The position numbers and the translations under genes are program-made. From Rhodosorus marinus (Eukaryota > Rhodophyta > Stylonematophyceae > Stylonematales > Stylonemataceae), in NCBI GenBank assembly GCA_029953675.1, contig JAMWBK010000007.1:868001-932000 (forward strand): 64,000 bases of DNA, in the 5' to 3' direction. Positions 1 through 11,246 of this stretch are shown here, piece after piece. Each line of letters starts with the position of its first letter. Positions within the stretch are counted from its first letter, which is position 1. The notes under the pieces are model-generated. The model searched no databases. It saw only the letters and a list, made by a program, of their open reading frames with translations, and was not told the DNA's origin.

Positions 1-701
1 CATACTTTGGAGAGCCGCCTGTGAACCACTTTGCCAATAGAATTCTTGCCTGAACGGCTGGGCTCCCCTAAAGCACCAAAACGGCAGGCGTGAGCCATCG
101 AATGCCCTAAGAAACGGAGAGCCAAGCGGGCGATAGAGAGCACCGGCAAAGCAGACTAGTAGAATAACGCCATCAGACAAGAACGAACGAGAAAGGCGGG
201 TAGACCATTTCCATGTATCACCAGCAGAACGCATTGACGAACCCAAACCTTTTCACTCCGGAACCATCGACGGATGCATGAGTGCCCTCAGGTATGTCCC
301 TGAGCGATGATCGACCTCAAAATCAAGGTCTTACGCATCTCTTTAAGACCTATCTGGTCAATCGTACTCCTTCGGTTCCGGTAGAGAGTAACCACTTCGA
401 TGCCTGGTAGTCTAGTGCCCGAACTCTTAGCGCAGACCACAAGACAAGCTTTGTCCCGCCAGAGGCCCTTGAGGGCGATGAAAGGCGCAAAGAATGGCTC
501 ACCCGAACGATGGGGAGTGAAGGTGAGAAGCCTTTAGACAGGTTGAGGTAGATCGACTAGCTGAGATGAACGTGAAGAGGGGGATGTTCGCTAACTGTGA
601 CGTCGCTGGGTGGCTTTTACCTCTTGACCTTTGTGTTTTCTTGTTGGGGAGGGGAAGGTACTCGGATCTCTGGACCATTCCGAGCTCGCCGGTCGTGAAG
701 T
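1..701. other. Left-edge gene-less stretch
   Basis: No convincing coding frame or RNA gene was seen. The antisense frame at about 499-888 only mirrors the BAG-like gene and its flank. The last 150 bases are G/T-rich on the plus strand, as in other 5' flanks here. Confidence 0.4.
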
Positions 702-1139
702 ATGGAGAGTAGCAGCTTTGGGAGCTGTGTGATGGCGATCTGGGGCCATCATCTTGAGGACTCCGAAATTTTCTTGGAAGAAACCGATCGGTATGTTGTG
801 TTCGACACCGGTGAACATGTGCCCAAGCCCGTTTGTAAGGTTCCATATGTGTGCGAAAGACCGGAGGAGGCCGTCCCAGTGCTCGCATCAGCTTTGCGCG
901 TGTTCATGGTCAGGAGGGGGGATCTTCTGAAGGCCTTTAGAACGCTCGAGGACCTGGATGAACGGGCAACCTCCCTGTGCTCGGCGGCGGAATCTGCCCC
1001 GGAGACCCGTCTCAAGGAGGAGCTCATAACCCAGCTGCTGATCAAGGCAGATGCCGTTTCGACTGAAAACAACCAGTTGATAAGGGGAAGAAGGAGGGAG
1101 CTAATCAAGAGACTTCATAGCCTGTCCCCTTCTTCGTAA
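702..1139 (+). CDS. BAG-domain-like co-chaperone (145 aa)
   Basis: Single-exon frame of 145 codons; an in-frame TGA lies one codon upstream of the ATG at 702, so this is the first possible Met unless an upstream exon exists. Residues about 70-143 are helical and end in a stretch (LLIKADAV then RGRRRELIKRLHSL) that resembles the last two helices of BAG domains, which bind the Hsp70 ATPase domain and act as nucleotide exchange factors. The first 65 residues match nothing I recognise and include no ubiquitin-like domain or signal peptide. The family call rests only on the helix pattern and the basic RRRELIKR end. It could instead be an unrelated helical protein. Confidence 0.5.
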   Translation: MESSSFGSCVMAIWGHHLEDSEIFLEETDRYVVFDTGEHVPKPVCKVPYVCERPEEAVPVLASALRVFMVRRGDLLKAFRTLEDLDERATSLCSAAESAPETRLKEELITQLLIKADAVSTENNQLIRGRRRELIKRLHSLSPSS

Positions 1140-2969
1140 GCGTACTAGTCAAACGACAACTTCCCAACACGGCAGTTCTCGGCCAAGGAATTCAACGGGA
1201 TAAACGGGGGGGGTTTCCTTCCTGACCTGTCCTGCCTTTTGGAGCGGGTACAGTAACCAGGCAACCCCTGCACGGAACTCATATTAACTTAAAAGACCCA
1301 ATGGCGTACACAGTATCCCATTGTCCTAGCGCTTTTCCGTGGACTTCGTCCGGAGGCAAACCGTTCCGAGAAGGTTGAGCTGATTAGGCGCGGCACTCAC
1401 ACGGGAGTGCTTACTCTAGAAGACGAAAGCAGGCCTGCCAGGCAACGTCTCCCGCTCGCTCTTCTGAGGATGAAAGCAATCCGTCTCCAACGGAGATCTC
1501 GAACTCGAGTCACACAGACAGATTTCAGTACAGGATAAAATCGTGAAACGGGTATAGTCTTGTCTGCCTAGAATGCTCTGGATCCAACTAGTCAACAGAA
1601 AGGCCAATCCACGGGATACGATCCTTTGCTTCCGTACGCTAGTCAGCAGCCAAAGCCCTCTGAAGGCTGTACTCACGCAAAGGGACCCGCAAGGAGAACA
1701 TCTTTGGGAAGCGTTCTCTGGATTCACGAGTGGGTGCTGGGTTTAAGTCGTAAGGGTCGCTTTTTCGTTCAGTTTATGGGCTTTCACACCATCCGTGCAA
1801 TGTGTCTTTCCCAAATGACCCCCAAGGAACCTTTGATGCCTACCATGGTATAGCGCCTCCCAATGGTCCGCTTCTTCCCGTTCGTGCTCTTTACCTCACC
1901 ACTGCGAAAACCGTCAGTAGGAATTTTCTTTTTGGACATTTTTAAAGGGGTGAGGAGTAGGCCCTTCGAGAGCTAGACGGACTATAGAGGAGCCTCACCC
2001 ACAGGATAAAGTTGGAAGGAAACTTGTAGACCCTCACCAACCTTGGCGAAGCTCCCCACGGGCACACACAACCCAAATATCCAATCAGTCCACCTCTACC
2101 CCCCCCTACAAAATCACCATTTGCAAATTAAAACCTATTAAAATTTTCCTTTACAATTTTCCGGATTTTACTTCCACTCAAATCCCCCCCCCCCCCCCCC
2201 CCGGCCCCGGAGCATTGGGACAAACTCCCTTCCACCCAAAGCTCCATGTGAACAATTCAGTCAAAACTTCCATTGTATTCAATAAAAGTAGTTTGATTCA
2301 AGTCTTATAGACTGAGAGTAGGTGACTCTTAACATATTCTAGAGGGGATTCAGTCAAGACCATATATTGACTAATCCACTCGTAACATATTCCGTTTCAA
2401 GTTGGCTGTTTTCTTTCTAGACTGAATCTCCAACAATATACGTTTATATGTCATATAGTATTTCAATCATTAAAATACTTTGACTGTCTAAAATTCTTTT
2501 TTAGGAATTTTAGGGGGATTTGTTGATTGAGTAGAGGAGTGACGCTTATATAGTTCTGTATGGTTTTGGTGCGGATGGGGGTTTTTTTGAAGCAGGTTTC
2601 AGGTGTTTAAGCTGGAGAAGACTTGGAGGGGAAGACGAGGTGGGGGAGGGAAAAAGGGGAGGTTTGGAAGGTAGGAAGGGAGGACCGGTTTTAGTTTATT
2701 TTTTGGAGGTGGTTCTATTTGAAAGGCTGCACTTGAGCTTCTTATGGTTTGGCGGGAAGCGTGTAGGGGAGCGGGGGTTTGGTTCATTCGGACCTGAAGC
2801 GGTTGGAGAGGTGTTGTTTAGACTGGGTTGAGAAGGCGGGGACTTTGAGGATGAATTTGGAAGGCCGTCTGTTCACTTGGTTGAGTTTTTAAATATTGGT
2901 AAGTTCTTGAAGGGTGTGAGCCTGAGATTTTGACTTGGGGGAGTGAGGGAGGTTGTGTGTTTGGTGGAT
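1140..2969. other. Gene-less stretch with a poly-C run and a G/T-rich 5' flank
   Basis: No supported gene. There is a 19-base C run at 2184-2202 in AT-rich DNA with short imperfect repeats (2260-2480). From about 2520 to 2960 the plus strand is strongly G/T-rich and C-poor, the composition found upstream of the certain genes here. This supports the plus-strand gene at 2970. Confidence 0.45.
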
Positions 2970-3455
2970 ATGGAGCTTAGTTGTGACGTTCTGGAGAGGG
3001 AGGAGGACGAGCATGAGGACGTGGAAGAGGTTCCCAGGCTTGTGTTGCCTTCAACTCCGGTTGTAAATGAGGAGGAGCGAGGTGGGAGTGGGGTGAGGTC
3101 TGTGAGAAGTTACACGTGGAGGGGGAGGAACACGGAAAGGCAAGGGAAGGTCGCGAAGAAACGACGGAAGCAGGCGACGGTGACAAAGCTCTTGGAGAAG
3201 CTTGAAATATTAACGGTCGACTCTCAGACCAAACAAGGAAGCTCAAGACGTCTGGAATGTGACAGCAGTCCCGAGCACCGCCGTCTGAGAAAGAAACATG
3301 TTGTAAAGCGGGCGCTTCGAAAGATGAGGCTGAACTTCCAGGAACTCTATAAAGCCCTCGAAAACGCGAGAAGGGAGAAGGACTCCTCGGTCGTCTGGTC
3401 GGACCCCGAAGTCCTCTGTGGACCTCCCCATGGTAGCTCTTCAAAGGAAACCTAA
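2970..3455 (+). CDS. Uncharacterised basic protein with acidic N-terminus (161 aa)
   Basis: One uninterrupted frame; the first ATG is at 2970. The first 30 residues are acidic (EREEDEHEDVEEV). The middle is Arg/Lys-rich (KVAKKRRKQ, about residue 70) and is followed by two likely helices (TKLLEKLEIL and RALRKMRLNFQELYKALENA). The pattern suggests a nuclear or nucleic-acid-associated protein, but no family is recognised. Support comes from the G/T-rich flank just upstream, the regular charge pattern and the absence of stops. The antisense frame across the same bases is also open (172 codons), so coding status is not certain. Confidence 0.4.
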   Translation: MELSCDVLEREEDEHEDVEEVPRLVLPSTPVVNEEERGGSGVRSVRSYTWRGRNTERQGKVAKKRRKQATVTKLLEKLEILTVDSQTKQGSSRRLECDSSPEHRRLRKKHVVKRALRKMRLNFQELYKALENARREKDSSVVWSDPEVLCGPPHGSSSKET

Positions 3456-4185
3456 GGATTCTGGCCCACCAAAACAAAAAGATTCTATTGCACACCTAGC
3501 CGGTCTGTGCTGAACAACCTTGTACAGTAAATGCATGTTCCAACGAGAACAAAAGATTTCCTGCCGATCCCATGGTATCGGCAGTAGCTGTTGCGCTTCA
3601 TCTCTACATCAGACTTCGCCAGACGTTCTGGAGCTGCTTGGTCTGTGCTCGAACTATTCCGAACCTTAGCTCAATTCAGAGAAAACCTTGTCTATGCATA
3701 GAGTCATTCCTTGTCAAGAACGCACACCGGAGCTTTGGTTGCACCCCTTAGCTATTGTGGGTAAGCTTTTTGATGGCTTGAGCATACTCACAGAGCGGTG
3801 TTTTTATCTTCTGGAATGCCTGTGAAGCAGGCAAGCTGCGCCAACAGGAAAGCGCTTGAATTCCTCCTGAATATCTACAAGGACTGCATGACAGTTTCAT
3901 ACCCCGTTCCAAATTTCATGATATTCTCCAGTGTTCCGTGAAGCAGGTCAGTGCTCGTCCGCAAGCCAGGGTGGGAAATCGGTCGCCACAACATGCTCAC
4001 ACTGAGACCTTTAGAACAAATAAAGCTTGTTTACTCCGTGCCTTCCCATTCTGACACAGTGAGTAAGCAATTCCTTGCGACAATTTCACGGGACTATATC
4101 AATAATAGGGTTTTTGCCCATGGTAATCAGGGACCAACAAAATAAAACGACGCTTCTGGCAACTTGGCGACCGCCCAGAGGGTGC
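3456..4185. other. Stretch between two convergent genes
   Basis: Contains the 3' flanks of the 2970 gene and of histone H3. A small stem-loop (arms CTGCCGAT/ATCGGCAG, about 3561-3584) is present. No gene seen. Confidence 0.4.
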
Positions 4186-5053
<868 letters not shown>

Positions 5054-5107
5054 CTACAAACTTATTACCACCTTCAAACACCACCACCCCAAAAAAAGCT
5101 TTCTTTC

Positions 5108-5146
5108 TCTCCCTCCCTCCCTCCCTCCCTCTCTCTCTCTCTCTCT
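5108..5146. repeat. CCCT/CT simple repeat upstream of histone H3
   Basis: Five or so CCCT units run into about eight CT units. On the H3 sense strand this is a GA/GAGG tract about 65-100 bases upstream of the start codon, so it lies in the promoter or 5' UTR. Confidence 0.9.
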
Positions 5147-6270
5147 GTTTCTAAACAAAGCAAGATACTCCTCTCCCTCCTCCCACCTCTCCTCTCCTTT
5201 CTCCTCCCCCAAACCCTTTTTTAAGTCCAAACTCCCAACTCCTTCCGCCCTTTTCAACCGTTCCAACAAAATCTGTAAAACACCTTTCATCAATAGAAAG
5301 CATACTCTCATCCTTCCAAAAAAAAAAAAAACATCACATTTTGTGATTTACATTTCTAAAAACACACCCATCCCATCTAACTTTCTTTACCCCGCCTCTA
5401 TCTTTCTCTCCACAGCTACTTTTCTCCATTCCAAGATATTTAAGACGGGGAGGGGAGCGAGAGGGAGAATTTTTTTTTTCCTGGTCATAAAGATTGGTTT
5501 CTTCATATAGGGGTTTGGAGGATAGTTCAAAAATTTATTAATTGTATTTTGTAAGTTTTATAAATTATTAATTGAGAAGGAGAGAGAGAAAAATAGGGGT
5601 TAGAAATCGTAAACAGCGAGCTTGGACGAGTATCTGATTTTTTCGGGTGTGTGCTTTTACCCCTCCTATAGCTGTAAGAACTAAAATGGACATATTGTAA
5701 AACTTTTTTTATTTTTTGTGGATTGTTGGAGAGGCTTTCTTAAGGGGAAGGGGGTGGGTTGGCCTTTCCAAAATTCTCGAGCTTTAGCGTGGTAGCGCTC
5801 ACTGGTTGGTTGCGCGAAAGAAATAAGTTGTTGTCTATCCAATCGTGACTCAGTTCAATCGAATAAAGTGTTTGGTTGGATGTCTCATTGTATATTTCGA
5901 TAATTGGTTGGTTTAAATTTCGCTTATAATGCTTATCGATTTTTTATTGGTAAACAGTATCGAACAAGCCGCTATTCTCATAATTTACTCGCTGTAGCAT
6001 GACAGCTGGAGTTGTGATTGGTGTAAGGTTTCTATTGCACATGTTAGACATGAACAGGACACGGAGACCGCATGGTCGAGTTGGCCTTAGGCCGTGGTCG
6101 TGTTTGGAGACCCTGAGCGAAAGCTGGTACAAGACGGGCCTCCAATCTACCCTTCAGCATCGTAAATGCTGGTGAATACCGTTCTCCTATTTAGATAGGA
6201 ACGAATCATGTTCCACGTCAGAATGCTCGAATGGTGATGCAACTGGAAGCTTCGGTGCTAATCCGAGCGC
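5147..6270. other. Gene-less AT-rich stretch
   Basis: Upstream flank of H3 (C/A-rich on plus up to about 5330), then AT-rich sequence. No coding frame is supported. Confidence 0.4.
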
Positions 6271-6935
6271 TCCTCCGTGAACTCGTTGGATACGTAGGAT
6301 GGATGATGATTTTTGTTATCGATCTATCCATTGACAACCGGGCCCAATTCAAGGCTTCGATTGCTTAAATGAGGCATTATTCTCACATCGCACTTTTCGC
6401 CGCAGACGGTCGGCACGGTACAAAGATGCTGACGTAGCAAACAACCTAGAGCAGAACGTTGCCGAGCATCTTGCTCGTTAGCTCAAGGAAAGCCGAGTTT
6501 GCTCCAAAAGACCCTCCAACAAGTACCAAAATTCCTGATGGGTTATACCCTAACGGACAACCTTAGATCCTTCAGTCTTGGTGGACCGGGCTCTCCGTTC
6601 AATATCATCCTGTGGTTAGTGTCTTGTCCGCAAACTCTTTAGATACGAAGGATGACTAATGAATTTTATGATCGATCTATCCATTGAGCCCAATTCAAGG
6701 CTTCGCTTGCTTAAATTGGTTAGGCCGAGCACTATTCTCACATCGCACTTTTCACGATAGACGGTTGGCACGGTGCAAAGACGCTGACGTAGCAAACGGT
6801 CTAGAACAGAACGTTGCCGAACAGCTTGTTCGTTAGCTCAAGGAAAGGCGTGTTTGTTCCAAAAGACCCTCCAACAAGAACCAAAATTCCTGGGTTGTAT
6901 ATCAAACGGACAACTTTAGATCCTTCAGTCTTAGA
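6271..6935. repeat. Tandem duplication covering the last exon of the LHC gene
   Basis: Two diverged direct copies, about 6271-6586 and 6630-6935, period about 355 bp. Shared landmarks include ATCGATCTATCCATTGA, AATTCAAGGCTTCG, CTATTCTCACATCGCACTTTTC, GCTGACGTAGCAAACG, AAAGACCCTCCAACAAG and TTAGATCCTTCAGTCTT. Each copy carries a complete terminal exon of the adjacent minus-strand gene plus its 3' flank. Confidence 0.93.
6446..6534 (-). CDS. Second (distal) alternative terminal exon of the LHC-like gene
   Basis: The distal copy in the tandem duplication keeps a CATCAG acceptor ahead of base 6534, the same phase (starts GA to complete a Gly codon), the same 89-nt length and a TAG stop. It encodes GILVLVGGSFGANSAFLELT followed by SKMLGNVLL. 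The proximal exon (6889-6801) encodes the same segment with T-N-T-P in place of A-N-S-A and ends NKLFGNVLF. Substitutions are conservative and no frame disruption is present, which argues that it is still used, as an alternative last exon. An alternative is a recently silenced duplicate. Confidence 0.7.
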
Positions 6936-7698
6936 AACTCCTTGCTGTGCGGTCACGTACCAAGCATAGCCAAGCGGCCATTCCATGTCTCAGCTTCCTT
7001 GGTCAGTCCTCGCTTCCACAACGGAATGAGCCCCATGGGCTCGTCGTCAAGCTCACCTTCCTCCAGGAAGAGCTTGTCCTGGAAAGAGAAAGGAGCGATG
7101 GTGGCGGCAATCGACACGATTAAAACGTGGACATGGGCAATGAGAATGACTGCCCTCTGGGCGCTGATCGGCTTGCCACCGCCAAGATCAGCCAGGGTGC
7201 CCCACTGCTTGATGTCCAGAAGCTCAGACGTAGGCGGGATGAGTCCGTGTCCCTGGCAGAACGCTGAAATCCAGATGAAAAGGAAGCCGAACATGGCGTG
7301 GCGTCCATTCCAGGTCTCGGCCTTCACGCTCGGGCCCCAACCCCACTTCGCGAACTGAGGATATTCATTCTTGAAGTCGTCCATCGCCTTGGTGAAAATA
7401 TCAAGAATGATCTTCTCCTCGGGCATCTTGATCGTCGGAAGCTTATCACGCGCCGGAGGCTTCCCAAGCGCAACTCGCACGGCATCTCGGCTGAACGTAG
7501 ATCGAGTAGACTCCCTAGGATAAGTCAGCCAACCAAAAGCCATGGCCAAAAAAAAGGGTGAAAGAACAAAAAAAAGGAATAACCAAGTCCCTCAGCCTCA
7601 AGCAGATCGCTTCCCTTCAGAAATGTCAGCTCACAACAAACTTACGTCACAGGCCGAGCTTGGGTCACCAACCCAGCTCCGCTCGCAAAGAACAGCAT
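6801..7698 (-). CDS. LHC-superfamily protein, RedCAP/ELIP-like (231 aa, 3 exons)
   Basis: Thylakoid chlorophyll-binding-type protein. Proposed exons are 7698-7646, 7514-6961 and 6889-6801. Donors are GTAAGT and GTACGT, acceptors TCCTAG and ACCCAG, and phases fit throughout. Helix I (about residues 82-105) and helix III (about 191-215) both carry AETWNGR followed by HAM or LAM and Gly, the Glu/Asn ligands and Glu-Arg pair of the superfamily. Helix II lies near AQRAVILIAHVHVL. Two equivalent ETWNGR helices point to RedCAP or ELIP relatives rather than LHCR antenna proteins. The N-terminus MLFFASGAGL gives an early-Phe plastid transit peptide. An alternative start at 7543 (MAFGWLTYPRE) reads straight into exon 2 without the first intron. 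The terminal exon is duplicated downstream (6446-6534). Confidence 0.85.
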
Positions 7699-9236
7699 TT
7701 TGGTTTTTCAACGACGTATAAAAAAAAAGCAACAGGAAAACCCCTAGAAAAGCCACAATCGACACGCCCAATCCTAACAAAATCTTCCCCACCACTCCCA
7801 CCCCCCTGCCCCTCTTTAAGATCTCTTCCCTCGATCCAATCCTGCCTCACTCACCCCCTTCCCCTTCGTCCCAAATGCCTACCAGCTCTAACCGCACGCA
7901 ACCTGCCAAAGAATGGCGAGCAATGCCCTGCCGAACGCACTAAGCAAACTCCAACCCAATCAGCCGCAAAAAAATACGATCAACCCCCTCCCTAAAAACA
8001 CCTTACCAATCTTTAATAAAACATATTACCCCTGTTATAAACAATTAAAACCTAATAAATTATTTTATAAAACACGATATTACAATTTGTTGACGCCGAT
8101 GTCGGAACGTATAATTTTCGCTGGGTAGGGTAGAATTATAGGGGGGGGGGGGATTAGAAATTCATTGAAAGCCATCGACCTCAAAATCACAACAAGAAAA
8201 CTCCAGGATGATAACTTTTAATCAAAAATCTATATTTTACAAGTCCGTTGACAACACATCAAATGCATTCTAAAAATATCGGAGAAAAAAAACGGTTCAC
8301 CACGGTTGTTCATTTTAAATATAAATAAAAAGGTATATTCAATCCAACAACGTATAGACTGTTTTTTATTTGATAATAATATAAGTATTTTATAATATTT
8401 AAGTTGTTCCAGTCATTACATACGCTTAACGTATATAATTGGAGATTAAAACGCCATCGACTATCATTATAGTATCAGTCGCTAGCGGATCATACATGAT
8501 TGGCTCAAAGCTGACCGACCACATTTCTCTCGTATGCGAGATTAAAAATCCCATACAGTACCTAATAAACATTATACGTACAGCATTTATCGTATGGTTA
8601 TCATGTCCATGGTTCCGGTGCAGATTTTTGGGCCAGTTTCCCTGGCCAAAAAACAGTTCGACGAATGGTTCCTTTCACGAGATATGTTGAAAATCGGGCC
8701 AAAAACTGTTCTCGCCATGAGTTCCAATGTTTCTTTTTGCTTCAAGGCACGGACTTGGAAGTCATGGAAATGTAAAGAGAAGAAGGGGGGGCCACACTCA
8801 ACGCCGTTCAGTTTCCAAAACGATTTTAGTTTTAGTTTTTTTCTATAATTGTGTATTTATAAAAAATATAAGAGGGGGTAATCTATATTAGGGGATCGAG
8901 TGCTTTTCGGAAATATCGTTTGCTGAAGATGAAAAAGGTACTTAAGTGGGATTCGGAGGAGCCCTTTTGGGGAGGGAGGCGGGTTGGAGGTAGATGAGGT
9001 TAGGCCATTTAGGAGGAAGGCTGTTTAGATGTATGATTTGGGGTAAGAGAAGGAGTGAAGAGGAGCGTACTCTTTGATCCGGAGGGGGTTGTGGGTGGAA
9101 ATTGTCCAGGGTGGAGGCGTTTTGGTCGGGATCTCTGGAAGAAAGTAGTGGGTTTCGAGTTGGTGCGCTAGGTCGGGAGGCGTTTCGGGGTTGTTTACTT
9201 GAGGAAGGGGATTGTTCGGTGATTGGACCTCTGAGG
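7699..9236. other. Divergent intergenic stretch
   Basis: 7700-8030 is C/A-rich on plus (5' flank of the minus-strand LHC gene). 8030-8890 is AT-rich with a 12-base G run at 8141-8152. From about 8940 the plus strand turns G/T-rich (5' flank of NFU). No gene seen. Confidence 0.45.
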
Positions 9237-10251
9237 ATGGAGGATCTTAGCTTAGGATTTTTGAGCGGAGCGGTTGGGGAGGTCGTGCACCGTGGCGGGG
9301 TGTCGAGCAGGTGAGTTTTTCTGGAGGTCGCTTTTTTTGTTTTCCTTTGGGTCGGCATTCTCGTTGCGTGGTTTGGGGATGGTACCAGCATGATCTAAGC
9401 AGTTTCTCTGGATTTCTGTCCTGTTTTTATGCCCGTAAAAGATGTGCGAGAGGGAGGGAATTCCAGGAATTCCAGAATGGTGCTGCTGCTCGGGGAAGAG
9501 TGGTTGTGAGAGGTGAGCTGGAAGCAAACCATAGAATTGATTACTCCCGGCTCGGCAGTGTGATTGGGTCTTTCTCGTATTTTGAGAGGAGCTGTTTCCA
9601 CCATAACTGAAACGCCTTGGTTGATCGGTGTCCCGTATTTCAGTCAGCACCCCTCAGTCACCTGTAGCTGCTGGAGTCTCCGAGAATGCGGAGGTTATTG
9701 ATGAGGTTATGGAGCTTTCTCTGGAGAACGTGGAAAAGGTCCTCGACGAACTGCGTCCATATCTTATCGCCGATGGTGGTAACTGTTCCGTACACGAGAT
9801 TGATGGGGCCACGGTGAAGCTGCTCCTGGAAGGAGCATGCGGTTCATGCGTCTCCTCAGCGGTGACTATGTCCATGGGTATTGAGAAACGGTTAAAGGAG
9901 AAAATTCCAGAGATCGAGGCCGTTGTGCAAACAACCCCAGAAGGGCCCGAGCTCAACGAAGAAAACGTTGAAGGCGTAAGAATAGCGGAGCATTTCATTT
10001 GTGCACAGAGATGATAACTAATGTTCTAGCTTTCTTCCACTGACCGACAGGTTTTGAATGAGGTCCGCCCTTTCCTGAATGTCGCTGGCGGGACAATCGA
10101 ATTGACGAGCGTGACGGGAGTGGGAGGCCCGCAGCCCATGGTGCGCATGAAGATGAGTGGCACTGGATCAGCCATCACCTCTGTTAAAATGGAGATTACC
10201 CAGAGGCTGCGCCGCAACTTTCCCTCTATTGGCCAGGTTATTATTAAGTGA
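9237..10251 (+). CDS. Plastid-type NFU iron-sulfur scaffold protein (238 aa, 4 exons)
   Basis: NFU proteins assemble and transfer [4Fe-4S]/[2Fe-2S] clusters; plastid forms of this shape feed photosystem I and ferredoxin-type targets. Exons 9237-9310, 9403-9512, 9644-9975, 10051-10251; introns are 92, 131 and 75 nt and phases fit. The first NFU domain ([20 protein letters not shown]) carries the cluster-binding CGSC in GACGSCVSS. The second domain ([18 protein letters not shown]) lacks Cys, as in plant NFU1-3, which separates this from single-domain mitochondrial NFU. Residues 1-60 ([11 protein letters not shown], Ser/Arg-rich) form the transit peptide. The first exon is the least certain part: it is chosen for frame, an ATG and a CAG/GTGAGT donor. 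Confidence 0.9.
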
Positions 10252-11246
10252 GTGTAGTTTGCTGTTTTTTGAGTTTTTGATGTTTTGTGAGTAACTATGC
10301 TTGTATGTAAAGGGGGAAAAGAAAGCGTAAACGGAGCTTCTTCAACGTCAAAAGAAAAAAAGCGCTGAGAACGGAAAGGACCGAGGACATGTTCAGGGAC
10401 GTAGTCCGTCACTTTCGCTGCCTGACATAATCGCATTGAACTCTGCGTTTCGCATTTGAGACGTGCAAATAGCTTCTTACAGAAGGCATGCCTCTCCCGC
10501 AAGAGTCCAAATAAGCGCGAGGCGGCTCGGAGCGAGAGACTTGCTTCCCACGCGCAATGGCCGCAACGTCGAAACCAACTACCGCCGGCTTCAATACAAA
10601 CGGCTCTATAAAACGAAGTTTCAAGTTGCAAACGAGCCGTGCCTGCTTTAATACAGCGGCGAAGAGATAGACAAAAGGCGCCATCTAACATCTCCTAGGA
10701 ACTCTAGCTGCCAAAAAGCAATGAACATAGTATTCGGTTCCTCAAGCGCTTGGCTCACATTTGATCGTGGCAGGGTGCGAAGCATCAAAAACTTGAGACT
10801 ACGCCATACCAAAAGAACAACACTCCGTCTGTTCATTCGCAAGGAAACGAGTGACAAAACTCGACAGGAAAATAAAACAACAGACAGGGACAAAAAAAAA
10901 AACACAGACTCTATAAGAATCAACAAAAGCACTCCATCACCAACACCGGCAAACCTTTTGGCGGATGACAACTTTTTCCACTCCTCACTCCTCAGCCGGT
11001 CCAAACAGCCCCTCAACAGTCGAAGAAAACAGCGTATCGCCAGGCGAAAACGCTGCGGTTGGAACTCAAGCTCCCGCTTCGCTGGCACGTCGATCCGTCG
11101 CCATCGTCTCCTTCTCCGTCACGATCTCCCAAAAGGAGACCACACTGTGAAGAAAGCGCTGGTGTTTGCGGTTGGACAACTTCCTTTCTTTGAGTGCCGT
11201 TTTGTCGTTCTAGTCAATTCATCGGAATTCATCCTTTTTCTTCTGT
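10252..11246. other. Convergent intergenic stretch between NFU and the carrier gene
   Basis: Several long frames exist on both strands (up to 221 codons) but they overlap NFU, conflict with each other and have unlikely composition. It may be the two 3' UTRs. No gene seen. Confidence 0.4.

Noticed and set aside
1416-1853. Overlapping ORFs on both strands at 1.4-1.9 kb
   Set aside because: No domain, no flank signal, and irregular composition on both strands.
6446-6534. Distal LHC exon as a dead 3' remnant
   Set aside because: Acceptor, length, phase and stop are all intact and changes are conservative, so a simple relic is less likely than a usable exon, though not excluded.
8942-9391. 149-codon minus-strand ORF of Pro/Ser-rich type
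   Set aside because: Antisense reading of the G/T-rich flank of NFU; the same artefact is seen upstream of most genes here.
10026-10691. 221-codon minus-strand ORF
   Set aside because: Overlaps the certain last NFU exon and has no family-like segment.
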